Source: Embiotoca jacksoni | Lineage: Eukaryota > Chordata > Actinopteri > Embiotocidae | Length of the DNA: 64,000 nucleotides | Assembly: GCA_022577435.1 (NCBI GenBank) | Contig: JAKOON010000011.1 | Location: 13,466,318 to 13,530,317, forward strand | Direction of reading: 5' to 3' | Part shown: piece by piece, positions 1 to 12,200 of the stretch | How the letters are laid out: each line of letters opens with the position of its first letter | Numbering within the stretch: position 1 is the first letter of the stretch | Notes under the pieces: generated by a model | Databases searched by the model: none | What the model was told of the DNA's origin: nothing | What the model saw: the letters and a program-made list of their open reading frames with translations, nothing else | Translations under genes and position numbers: made by a program

Positions 1-1306
1 AACTTTTTCCAAAACCCCTTCAGTCCAATTTATCTGGGTTCCTTATAGCAGGACAAATTATTCAATTCATTCTTCACCTCCACAGGGTTCAACAAAACAC
101 TTTGTCCAGTGACCAGCAGAGGGCGCCTGACCAAACTACTGTAACAGGAGGCTTGTTAGAGGAATCTTGAGCCACATACTGATAAAGCCTCTGTATTATC
201 ACAGATGGGATGACTTTATTTATAGCTTATCATTATTCAAATAAATAATCTTCAAACGGGGTCAAACTGAGCTGAATGAGTTCAGGAAATCTTGAATTTC
301 TTTGTCTTGCACGGACATATTCCTTTAATAAAATAATGAATGCTGTGAAAACAACCACTCAGCCTTAATATAGAGCCAATTCTTTCAATAAAATCAGATT
401 TTTTTTTCCTCAGATTAAATCATTTATTTAAGTTTTCCTGGCTGTCACGGGGCAGACGATGCTTCAGAAATCATTATAATTATTATAACACACAACCACC
501 TGAATATGCAGCTCACTGGCAGACCTACGCTGGCATGCAGAACCACAAAAAAATGACACCGAGGGTGAGGCTGCAGGCCGGCAGTCGTGTGGGAGGTTCG
601 AGATGTCCTGATGATGACATGTTCATCTGTCCGGCGGGACCATCTGTTCCCCTGCATCTTTGCGTGTATGTGTGCGCGTGGTCGTCTAACAGCGAACCAG
701 CGAAGATATGTGGACAGATGGCAGCTGCACACTAAATACAGATGAAGACTCTCCCAGTTATCCCCTTCCCGTCTGCATGCTCAACCAGTGGCTTTGAGCG
801 GTGGTCATGTCCCCCTCCGAAGGATCATAAAGACAATCCATTCTCCTTTTTATACTGCAGTCTTGAAACTTAGCCTCAAATTGGTAAAAAAAAAAAAAAA
901 AACAACAACAACAAAAAACAACCAAGATTGTATTTTGGCTAATGTAAAGCAACTTCACAACTCTCTGCATGAGGTGTTTGCATTACTTTGCATTAAAAAA
1001 CAAAACAAAAAAACCCCCCACTGTATTACTACCTCAAAGTTTCTGATCAGAATACGGTATAACAGAAAATCAGGAATCATAAATCCTGTTCAGTTTCATC
1101 ATATTTACTAATATGTCCACATTTAACATCCATATTTTATATCCATAGTGTAAATATTCCCACTCCAGCTACTGGAAATAAAAACTATATCTCCATTATT
1201 CTAATATGGTGTTGTCAGAAAAGTTGAACTACTGAAGTACCTTTTTTTTTTTTTTTTTTCTCCCCCCCCAGTAAAAACAATTTCAGAAAAAACACACAAA
1301 AACTAC
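1..1306 (-). other. dck: dck intron 2 (partial)
   Basis: No dck exon or other coding segment was recognised here on either strand. The stretch is AT-rich, with an A-run at 887-902 and a T-run at 1242-1259. Short open frames (for example 445-732 and 788-1111) show no protein-like composition or splice context and are treated as chance. Confidence 0.7.
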
Positions 1307-1857
1307 CTCAAAGTCGCTGCCTTTTGTTTGGACATTGCACCACCTGGCGATCGGTTCCGGTACCACCTCCCACTCCGCGCTCTCCTGCTCCAAAAGGCGC
1401 ACAAAGGTAGACTTGCCCGCCGCTGGGCGCACACAAAGGAGGCAGAAATTACAAGTTCTGTCATCTCGTATTTTTGTTTTATTTTATTTAAAACGTGCAT
1501 AATGCGCAGTTACATTTACATACTATCCTCTACAGATCGTAGTGGGCTGGAAATTAGCGGCAAAAATGGATCGATTAGGAGTAAATCACCCGCGTGAGGC
1601 CATCCGGCGTCACGCACAGTCCACCTGCCGTGTACTTCAGCAGATGGAGGGTTTCGAGCTGGGGTTTTTTTTTGTCTTTAAATTATGAAATGTCGCTTTT
1701 TTATTTTTTTATTTATTTATTTTTACATCGAGTTGCACTCACCGATGTTTCCCTCGATGGAAATCCGCTTGATCCTCTTCTCCACGGAGTCGTTCATGGA
1801 GTCGTTCACGGAGTCGTTCACGGGTTCGAGGCAGGGTCTCTTCGGAGTGAGCGACAT
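1307..1857 (-). CDS. dck: Deoxycytidine kinase, exons 1-2 (partial, continues past the left edge)
   Basis: Exon 1 is 1857-1743 and exon 2 is 1422-1307, giving 77 codons; the protein then runs off the left edge. dCK phosphorylates deoxycytidine, deoxyadenosine and deoxyguanosine in the nucleoside salvage pathway. The translation starts MSLTPKRPCLEP, with a basic PKR cluster like the nuclear-localisation stretch of the human enzyme. It then has the P-loop GNIAAGKST (residues 36-44) and EVVPEPIARWCNVQ, where E61 corresponds to the catalytic glutamate. Donor GTGAGT after exon 1, acceptor CCCAG and donor GTAGTT after exon 2 fit, and the codon split across the junction reads Ala. The N-terminus is lengthened by an in-frame 12-bp repeat encoding VNDS/VNDS/MNDS. 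The next exon, expected to begin near ELTMS, was not found in 1-1306. Gene order next to mob1b supports the call. Confidence 0.93.
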
Positions 1858-2045
1858 CTTCAGAGGATAAGGTACGTCTTTTTTTAAAGTGCAAGCACGT
1901 AACGCGGGAGAGAAAGGAAACTCTTCCTTGTTGTTTCAAATTCGGCGGTAACCAACGTCAAGGAAGAGGAAGAGAAAGGAGGCGGTTTGCACAGCTGCGT
2001 CTCCGCCCCCGGAAGCAGCTGCAGGTCCGCACGTGTCAGGACGTA
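1858..2045 (-). promoter_or_regulatory. dck: Probable dck promoter / 5' UTR
   Basis: The 190 bp directly upstream of the dck start codon are richer in G, C and CpG than the DNA on either side. They contain a GC-box-like CTCCGCCCCC next to an ETS-like CCGGAAG (about 2001-2015) and an E-box CACGTG (about 2032-2037). No TATA box was seen. This suits a CpG-type housekeeping promoter. The transcription start itself cannot be placed. Confidence 0.55.
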
Positions 2046-3833
2046 AAAACTCTCACCAAAAACAAAAAAACATGTTTTCAAAGTATCAAGAGGAAAAGTA
2101 CTGGCAGTCATCGACATGTCAACACAACCCGTGACGGAAGAAGAATTCAGATTCGTTGAGTAACTGTCAATATAGCAATGGAAAAATAAAAGTCCTGCTT
2201 CAATAAGTATTTGCAGCAAAATGTTGTTAAAGTACTGGTTTGGTCCCCCTGACTGATATATTATTATAAAGACATCATAAGAATGATAATACTGAAGAGC
2301 CGGTGTGTAACCGCTGCGGGTGGAGCGCGTTTAAACTATTTTATATTCAGTTTTATATCCAGGGATGGCAGATAAATCCGCAGGGTTGTCAGATGGTTCC
2401 TGGGAAAGATTTAAAAAAAAAGAAAAAAAAAGTTCTCCAATCTTTTTTTTTTTTACAGAGATATTGGATCATTTGGACACATTAATATGAAACCATGTGA
2501 CAAGTTTAGATATATAATCGTAGTGGAGTAGAAAGGATGATATCCCCCCTCTGAAATGTAGTGGAGTGAAAGTATAAATATAGCGTCAAATGGAAATACT
2601 CACGAGTAAAGTACAAGCACCGCATATTGCCACTTAAGTACATCATAATTATTGATTCAGCCACATGTAATCACAAATGATGCAGTTGGCTAAAGTGGAA
2701 CTATTTTTAGATGCTCTTCAATAATATATGATAGCTGCAGCATGTCTCACAATCTATTTCATTGTGTTTTGCATGTAAAAGTTAATCTGAAAACTACATG
2801 TATTTTAGGTTAAATCAAATATTTCACTCAAAATATGTTGGTATTGCAGTATATAGTAGCATAAACCGGAAATACTTAAGTAAAAGCACCTCAAAACTCT
2901 CCCGTATTAAAGTAAAAGCAACAATCCTCCCCCCAAAAAAAGGGAAATTCTCCACTAAAAATAAAAGTCCTACATTGGAAAAAAGAAAAAAAAAAAAGAA
3001 ATGACCACACAATGTAAAAACATCCAAATTAAAAAAGACTCATGACAGAATGTCAGATATTATTTCATATCTTTGCCGTTATTGTCGACCAATGAGCATT
3101 CAAGTAAGAGTTATGAAATTGTAACTCCTTAAAGACCAGATATATTTACAAAAACGCATCATATTTTTTATATTTTTGGGTGTAAAATCTTTATATCAAA
3201 GTCAACGACAGCCGCCGAAGTAAACGGAGTGAAGTAAAAAGCGCATTATTTCCTTCTAAAATATAATACGATGGCAGCGTAGAGAGGAGATGCACGTTTC
3301 CTTTCCCCACCGGCTGCCCGGAGCGTCGCCGGACGCAGCGAAGGTACGATTCCATTCAAAGAGTCAAGACCAACTTTATTTGCCTTGTAAACAGCATAAA
3401 TCAAATTCAGTAGCATTGAAGACCCCTACCAAGCCATTATTTACAAACAATTCATCACTTCTTACAGTCGAGGAGAGAAGGGAAAAAAAAACAAACTGCA
3501 GGCGACAGGCTGAGTTGTGGGCATGAGATGACCGATTCTCTATTACATTTGCAGATTATCCGGCGAGCAGTAACATTCATAATAGTTCGCGAAGGAGGCT
3601 GAGGGGGTAAAAAGACGACGCGTTGGGTTTCATCGCTCCGTGCCGGCTGAAAACGCTCTCGGAAACAGACCCTCAGTATTTACACGTGTGCGTTGGAAGT
3701 GTTACGGCCCCTCCGACATATAAAACGTTCGTGTCACTAAAGCAGACAGAGAAGCCAGTTCATCGTCACACACCCGATTTCAAGCACTACAAAGATAATA
3801 TTGGCTAAAAAGAACGAACGAGCCAACCGGCAA

Positions 3834-3869
<36 letters not shown>

Positions 3870-4663
3870 TGTCAATCATTGCATAGTAAACTACACTTTG
3901 AGATTACATGCGTCGGCCGTCCGAAGCGCAGTGACAAAAAAAAAAACAACAACAAAAAAAAACAACAACAACCTCAGACCATTTAAAAAAAAAGAAAGCG
4001 TTTAAGAAATCTCACTTGTGCCTTTTTCGAGCTGATTTCAGAAAGTTGAAAGTCATTCAAACATTCGTTTTGAGGGCGGAGGGGGGAAGGGGAGGGGTAC
4101 GAGGGAGGAAACAACCTAAAGATCGGTCACGGCTTCTCACAAAAGAGTCTACGCAGAAGAAACATTCAGGCGAGAGAGGTCTGGAAAAAAAATCGTTCAA
4201 AGTGCTTTACGGCGAAGTGAGATAACAAGGGAAGCAGCGTCATCCGATTCCAAAATGCTTGTACTTGTTTTTTGTTTCCGTTTAAAGCGGTGGAGTTTAA
4301 ACACACGTCTCTATTTATATACAATTTTAAAGTTTTAGATCCCTTGCAGACTTATCCTAAAATTAGCGTCTATATTTTAATTTTTTTTTTTTTTTTTTTT
4401 TGTGGGAGAAAAAAAAACAAAACTAGTACACAGGAACATGTCACTAAAACGATTCTAATAAAGTAGATTTTTCAGTCCCCCGCTACGACATGACAAAATC
4501 GCTAGCCTCGATTCTTCTATGATGTCCTTCAACACATTCATTTATCATAAACCTGCACAGAGCACTCGGCAAAGAGGCTTCCTAACTAAATAAAGATAAA
4601 AGCGGGTGAGTGTTACGGAGGAAATCATTTTGAAACCAAGTTACAGTACAAATAGGAAAAAGG

Positions 4664-4698
<35 letters not shown>

Positions 4699-5139
4699 AA
4701 TTTTGAAAGCGCGTGAACTTAAAGGGAGGGTGCGGTGGAGAATTAAACGTTATATTATGGCCTTTATCTATTCTTAAAGTTCTCCGTGTGTTGATATAGG
4801 GCAATTATGAGCCATGCGAGGCACTTAGGATTCTTCTTTTTTTTCCTTTCCCGTATTGACAGGTGTCGGCGGATCCTTTCCGTGTAGATCGGTGAATAAA
4901 AGAAGTAGCTATTACTGTTGAATTGGCTTAAAAAGCTGTCTTAAATTCACCAACGACACCCCCCGCGATACGGCGACGTTGCACACCTGCTCCCCCGAAA
5001 GTGAGCTGGAAACCGCGTGCTGCCGTAAATCCCAGTGGAAAAAAAACAAAACATATCTGTGCAGTTCAATAGAAAACTAATGAACATATTGTCTATATTA
5101 TACTAAATTGTAAGCCATCACTGAATACTGGGGGATTCT

Positions 5140-5176
<37 letters not shown>

Positions 5177-5413
5177 CCATACAGCTAAAATGTTAATCTG
5201 TGGTTTGTTCAAATCAAAGTGTGTAAATCCCTGATAGCGTTAGTCCCGGTGCCTCAAACCTATCAAGACCCTTCCTTTCTTCCTGGCCTTATTAAAAACA
5301 TTTCCCCAAATGGAAATATCGTATATATATATATACTGCATACATACAGCCAGGGTGGGGGTGGGTATCTGTGCAAAAAACTAGAACAATAAAATAAAGG
5401 GATACAATGCTGT
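2046..5413 (-). other. dck-mob1b intergenic region and probable long mob1b 3' UTR
   Basis: No coding sequence was found. On the minus strand this follows the mob1b stop codon. It holds many long homopolymers: T-runs on the plus strand at about 3835-3867, 4380-4402 and 5142-5173, and an A-run at about 4664-4694. They would be poly(A)/poly(U) tracts in a mob1b 3' UTR. A minus-strand AATAAA at 3375-3380 is a candidate polyadenylation signal, implying a 3' UTR of about 2 kb. The extent is inferred, not proven. Confidence 0.45.
3375..3380 (-). terminator. mob1b: Candidate mob1b polyadenylation signal AATAAA
   Basis: This is an AATAAA hexamer on the minus strand about 2 kb after the mob1b stop. 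Other hexamers occur nearer the stop, so this choice is tentative. Confidence 0.3.
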
Positions 5414-6242
5414 TTATCTGTCCTTGGTTGTCAGTTTTTCGATCAGCTCCTGTAGTGGGACCAGCTCTTTCCTGTCGATGAGGTTGAACTCCTTTAAAAA
5501 AAAAAAAGAAAGAAAAAAAAAAAAAAGAAGAAAAAAAAGAAAACACTTGAGTTTTTCCAACTTTTATTGTTAATGTATGTTGAAAGAAACAAACAAACAA
5601 ACAAACAAAACAAACAAAAAAACATTAAAGTCAACATTCAGACGTCACGAGATTCGTTACCTGGACAAAAAAGATGAAGTGTTTGAACGACGTGTTGAGG
5701 TGGGCCTCCTCCTGCAGCTGCATGACGGAGTCAAAGTGCTGGTGGTAGATGTGAGCGTAGACCCTGAACAGGCGCTTCAGGATGGTCTTCGCCACGGACA
5801 TAAAGTTTCGCTTAAAGGGGACGCCTGGGAAAAGAACGAAAGGAAAGGCTCGTCAGATCATTCAGGTCAATAAGAAAAAGCGACAAGTTGCAGACGATTC
5901 CAAAATACCCAAAGTTTGTTAAACAGAGTTTGTTAAACATTTTATCACAGATATTTATAGTGTGTGTGTGCGCGTGCGTGGAATAAAAGCAACACATTTA
6001 TGCACTCCTACACGCCGTGAAAAATCACGCATTCGCCCCAATGCTAACCAGACGTATTGGTCTGCTGTTTTATATTAAAGGCCTTCCAGCGGGAGGCTTT
6101 TATTTTGAAGGAGCTCCAGGAAATGGTACGTGTTTGCATGTAGATTAAAAAATAAAAACACAGTTAATATTAAACAACCGGATATTTTGGGCTATTCTGC
6201 TGGCGGGTCGGCGTCACAGCCGACTTGTATTCGGCCGACACG

Positions 6243-6273
<31 letters not shown>

Positions 6274-9200
6274 CCCACTGTCCAGCCCCGAATAAACAAT
6301 TTCACTCAATAAACCCAGCTGTTTTATTATTCTCTCTACTTTTTTTTAAAATTTATTTTTTTGCCACCGGTTCGCTAAAATAAAAACAACAATCTTCTCC
6401 TCGCTCGCAGACGTGTTTCGCGGACAGGCCTCGGCACGTTTTGAAGGTGAGTGCAAAACAGTCACGACGGCAACGCAGAACCACCCCACGGTAACAATGC
6501 CAGTATTTCGTGAGGAGGAAGGAACATTCTTGCTGCTCCTCTGCACACTCCAGCGATGATTCACTGAGCAGCTGTGCGAGTACAGCGGCCCGGGCGGAGA
6601 GCTCTCCCAGGGCGTGCAGACAGCCACCTACTGTACAACTCAACATCAATTATTCACAGGAAGCTGGAGGCCGAGGAGATCTAGATTAAAGCCACGGCTT
6701 GATATCCCCAACAGTACTACTACTACTACTACTACTACTACGACCACGTAACTGCTTCCTTTTCACACCAACCCGACTGTTCCACGAGTAATACACTTTT
6801 ATAGAATAGAAGCTCCCGATGTGCAAAAAAAACCCCCCAAAAAACCCCATCTTTGCTGGTTCGGAGCAGTTTGGAACCGGTCGTGACCATATTTGGGCGA
6901 GCTGGGGAGGTGGGGGGGATCTGGCTCGATCTGATTGGATACCCGGCGATACTACGCCCCGCCCACCGGTAGCCGTAACCTGACTGCACCACAGGCCTGT
7001 CAATCAAACAGACACGGACACCCCCTCCCCAAAAACACGGCTTTTTGAAGCTTATTTTCGAATTAATGACGGGATCGTTTTCAGATGAACGTCCAGAAAA
7101 CTAATAAGAAGGAGCGACTTTCGCCAACGACGCCGAGATAACTCGTGGCGAAATTTGCATTGACTGGGAATTTTACGAGACAAGTTGAATGGGAGTCTAC
7201 GGAGGCTTTTCTGGAGCCGACCCTCTGGTGGCACTCGGTGGTATCGCAGCTTAAGGCACTTCTGCACGGGCCTCAATTTTCAGACCCGAAAGCTACGTCC
7301 ACTTTTGTATACAGTCTACGGTTTTAACGAATGCTACCGGTTCTGGGCTCATTCCATCACGACAGGATGCTCCGACCTAGTAGGTGGCGGGAAGCTTCGA
7401 GGTACTTGTTGCCACGGTGAATAACAGAACCACCGATCACAGGCAGTGAAGCAAATTGTGTCCCTGCAGGGGAGCAGATTTTGGTCCTTCCACCGAGTTA
7501 GCCCATCAGACGTTTATTTATGCTGGCTGCCACCCAGAGGAAAATACGGCTCCACCCGAGACGGCAACAAGCCTCGGCTAGTCGGGAGGTAGGGAACTGT
7601 GTTGGCTTGTCAACGATTCTGCACATTGTTATATTTCTGGAAATGTTATTTGTGAAGTGTGCTTTTTTTTTTTCTTTTTTTTTTATTACATGAGATTGAA
7701 GGAGGACTGTGTGATATAACCGAAAGCTCTTGAATAACAGAACGGAGCTCGTGGTTAGACTGCTCGGCCAAACTGTTGGCAAATAGATGTAAATAAGCTC
7801 AGAAATCTGATGATTTCCCCTAAAAAGCGTTTATCAATATTTGACTCATGAAAACTTTTCCTGAAGACAATTTAAATAGAGATAACATTCGTATTGAAAT
7901 TTAAGCAAAGTTGGTTAAGCCCTCTGAATTTATACTAATTAACTTTGTGACGTGCAAATGACAAACCAGCAAGACTGGTCATATTGCTGCCGAGTTATAA
8001 ATGGAGAATTTGCATATTATCTAATACATCTGTTCCTTTTGCATGACAGTTGAATTTCACAGGGAAGAGAAAACTTCCTCATGCGTTTAATGGCTATTAG
8101 ATATGGGTCCTGTAGGCAAAAAATGACAACGTGGGCTCAACAAATGCCAGCAATTCATGTGACTGTCCAAAGCTGTGGTGGGCTAATAACCTGCTGGCTT
8201 TACCGAGCAGAGTTTGCAATACATCTTTTATTTATTTTAATTTTTTTTAATAAGAGTTCAACAAAGAACTTTTGGAAGTCTGCATGGTTGGTTTTTTTTT
8301 GCATTTTTGTACCACAGCATCTAATCTCACAGAGCCACACACATTTAATGGGTGCCTGGTAGCAACCGATTCTTCTTCTTCTTCTTTTTATGGTTTAATC
8401 ACAGTCCTTAAAAAGCTTTTAGGTGCATTACAGCCACCTTCTGGCGGTAGTAACGCGCTGCAACCGGGTGCCGGTAAAAAAATAAGGGAAAATGCCGAAT
8501 ATTTGTTTAATACAAGACGACAAAACATGACCCATCCCTGCTTCTGTAGCGGTGACAATCCTGTACCTTGCAGAGACCCTGTTTTTTTTTTTTCCAAACA
8601 TTAGACAGATGCGGAGTAAAAACAGACAGCAGGTGTATGAAATTTGCTCGTTTTTGCAGCACGAGTAGAAACCAGACATCGAATCTTACCGATCTTTGAA
8701 GGGAAAAGTGTCTCGTCATCGAGCTGGTCCTGCACCCAGGTCATGAGGTAATCAATGTACTTGGGGGCCGAGCATTTGATGGGCTTCTTGATGTTGGTTC
8801 CATCAGCCCAGTGGTACTCGTACCTAAAGGCGATACAGACGGACACATTTAGAATATATTTATGGCTATCATCAAGGTTTCAGTCATTACTTGTATGATA
8901 AAATTGTATTTCTGAAAGATTTAAAGTCACCAAACACGTCAATCTCGCGCAGAAACGTTCAACCGCACGGAAAGCGATCTCAGTTTTCATCGTCAAGTAA
9001 AAAACCTGAAGCTGAAAATCTGCTGAGTGTGACAGCAGGAGGACAGACTGTGATATCTATGTCACGGAGGGATTATGATGGCAACAAGTGCGCTGCATTA
9101 TAACAACTTAACTCTGAGCCCAACGCCAACCCCGCTCAGGACCTCGTCAGACCACGAAGAATGAATAAATAAATAAATAAATAAATAAAGGACCGCGGGC

Positions 9201-12200
9201 TCGTTTTATTTCGCAGCGCTGCGATGGCACACTTACTTCGGACCAGCAGACATGACCGGACAGCTCTCCTCCGTACAAAAGTCCGTGATGGTGCCGTACA
9301 GCATGTTGATCTGGTTGAAGAAATCCACAGCTGAAAAAGAAAAAAAAGAATTCATTCAAACACAGCGTGGTTGCTCCCGGGTTTCCTCGCCGCCCTTCTT
9401 CGCTGTCCCAACTGGAGACCGGCAGCACACGCTGCAGTTATTTGGCACCACATTTCGTTCTCATTCTCGGAGGCGCGAAGCCAACGTTGGCTTTCAATCA
9501 GTTGGGGAGGTCCACTTTAAACACGGGCAGAATTAACAGTCGGTGCTCCCTTTGCTGATCTCACTCTCTCGCAATTTTTTTTTTTTTTTTTTTTTATTAT
9601 TTTTTTTTATAAATACCGAACAGCTGATACAACATGTGTCGTGTGATGTTCTGTTTCCGCCAGCTGCCAGCTGCCTTCAAAGTCTGTTTACTCTCTTTGG
9701 AAAACATTTGTCCAAAATGTTTTGTACTCGCGTCCCGATGCACAAACACATAACGGACAAAGTAAATGTTTGTGTCCTTCCTATGCTGCAGGCCAAAAGG
9801 TGGGAGGGCCACACAACTGTCACGTCACCAAAGTCGGCGATGTAATTATTACAGCCTGAAATAAGATATGAAGCTTGATGACGGTTGCCGGCAAAAACAG
9901 CAGAATAAGAAATACACTCCAAAGTGCTTATTTCAAGGCAATATCCTGCTAATGTATCAAATTAACCTCTTTCGTGTTTGATTTTTCGGCCGAGTCACTG
10001 AGAAACACCTTTGTTGGTTCATTTAAATGAAACGCAACCTGCGGTTAGGACAATGGGGGGAAGAAAACATAGTTACTTACTAAAAAAAAAAAACACTAAA
10101 AAAAAAAGGTCTGTCGTGTTCTCAACTAGTCAGTATGATAACTTTGCCATGACAGGTGTCACCGTCATTGTCACCATGACTTCTTAGGCACAGGCAGAGC
10201 TCCACAACATTAAAGATTGTCAGGGGGTGTAGAATACATTGATGTTCTTGTTCAGTCAAAATAAAGTGTGGATAAGACATTCAAATTTCCAACGAGCCTT
10301 GAACTCTTGACATGCGGCAACCGCTTCTATTTCGAAAACGAGCCAAATCTAAGTTTACGATGGTGATATTTCATTTAAATAGTTTTATTTCATCAAGTCC
10401 TATTAAAACAAATTTTTTTTTTTTAATTCACCAAAGATAAAGCATTTGCACAATTCAGAATCAGAAATAAATAAATAAATAAATACTACTCAGCCCTACT
10501 ACAAAGGCTTGGGTGACTCGACGGAGACCAACAGTCACATTACAAAAAATTTGGCACATTTTTAACTGAACTGCAGGCTGGAGTTCAGAAGAGAAAGTTT
10601 GTGTTTTCATTTATAATTTATGACATTATAACTGTGTTATACTGCACAAAAGACACGTTTGAGGTCTCTCTGGAAGCAGGATTGCACCGTCTCCATAGAA
10701 ACTGTGTGTTGTTCAAAGGGGTTAATTCTGACTGGGAACCTTTGTTGCATGTTGTAACCGTCTCTGCTACTGTCTCTATCCCTTCAAGGAAGGAAAAAAG
10801 CGAACTGCTTCTTGTGAATAGAGATCATGTGAAAAGTCATTTATACTTGCTGGTGGGAGAAGTTGTTGCTCACAGCACTTTTTTTTTTATTCTGACTTCC
10901 TTTTTGTTGTGCAAGTTAAACCAGCTTGTGTAACGCTGACCAAAACTCCATTCAATCCCACTGACCTATTGAATGATTAAAAAGGCCGTTCTGAAGCACA
11001 CAACAAAACTAGAAAATGTATAAACTTTAAAAAAAAAAAAACAATTCTGTTTTAACTGTGTGTAAAAATAGCGGCGAAAATAACCCCGTGTTACACATTC
11101 CCCGAACCCTTAAGGCACTCTGATGCGAGAGGGAAATCAAGCTTCCACTGACCAGCCGTTTGTCTCAATTCGGAGGAAAGTAAACACGGCTCTCGCAGCT
11201 CAGACAATACAGTCTATTTAACATTCACAGTGGTTTGTCCAGCATGAGCGCACATGGTCTTCAAGAGCAAATGCCAAGATCTCGCATGCGGATAGTTCGC
11301 CTGATTCCTGCTGTGGATTGATTGAGATTTCAGGAAGACTAATGAGAGATATGCAAATGTGTAACAAAAAAAACAACCCAAAAAAAGATAATAAAAAGGA
11401 GTGTTGAGGTAAAGTCGTTCTTCCAGGGAGTCTAAACCACAAAGGAGGGGGGGGGGGGTGTATCAAAGGGAAGGGGAGAAACAGGTAGTGCTTACTGTTG
11501 ACTGCGACCCACTCGTTTAAATCTTCCCCCTCGGGCAGCATGACTGCCATGCGCAGGTTTCCACTTCCAAGCGTGGCCTCGGCATGTTTCAACAGCTCGT
11601 ACTGGTGAGAACCCTCCGGGATGTTCTTCTTGGGCTTGAACGTTTTGGACGAACGGTTTCCACTGTGAGTCACGATTTCAAAAGAGGAAAGACAAAAACG
11701 GTGCGATAATAAATGAGGAGCTAAGACAACAGACGTGGTGAGACATCATGAGTTGAGGGACTTTTTCAACAACAACAAAAAAAAACTAATAATAAAAAAA
11801 AAAAACATCAAGATGTTTTCATAAAACAGATAAACCAGCTGTGGTCGGCCTTCGGCTCGGCAAAATCCGAGTGAGGGGGGGGAGGATCAGAACAGTGTGA
11901 CTCTGTGTGCATAATGAGGCCATTTGGAGAGCTACTGTATTCAGTCCCTCTCACTGCCCCATTAAACAAGAATTTTTGAGTCATCACAGCACGGTAGGTT
12001 AGACACAAAAACAGCTCTACGATTAATTAGTGCATCTGCTAAACCGATCTCCATCAAAATCTAAACACCCTACATCCTATTTTTTTATTTTTTATCATCT
12101 TTAACCTGGCAAAACAAATGGTGTGGTACTGTTAAGAGGAGCGCGTCCTCTCATTGAAGGTGACTGTATGTTTGAAATATCATGAAACCATAAAAGAATC

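Larger units (their letters stand above)
5825..8689 (-). other. mob1b: mob1b intron 4
   Basis: This is a 2.9 kb intron. It contains a 23-nt C run at 6254-6276 (poly-G in the transcript), a (TAC)9 run at 6715-6741 and one copy of the dispersed element described at 6847-7322. A short TTC-run/GGTGCATTACAGCCACC-like segment at about 8365-8460 looks like another repeat fragment. No coding sequence was seen. Confidence 0.6.

Noticed and set aside
1..1306. Search for dck exon 3 (ELTMS..., QMMYEKPERW...)
   Set aside because: No frame on the minus strand shows these conserved segments, so the exon is taken to lie beyond the left edge.
11218..11673. Apparent start of mob1b at an ATG at 11673
   Set aside because: The ATG lies in the intron before the acceptor TCACAG. 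The real start is the 14-base coding exon at 13046-13033 encoding MSFLF.
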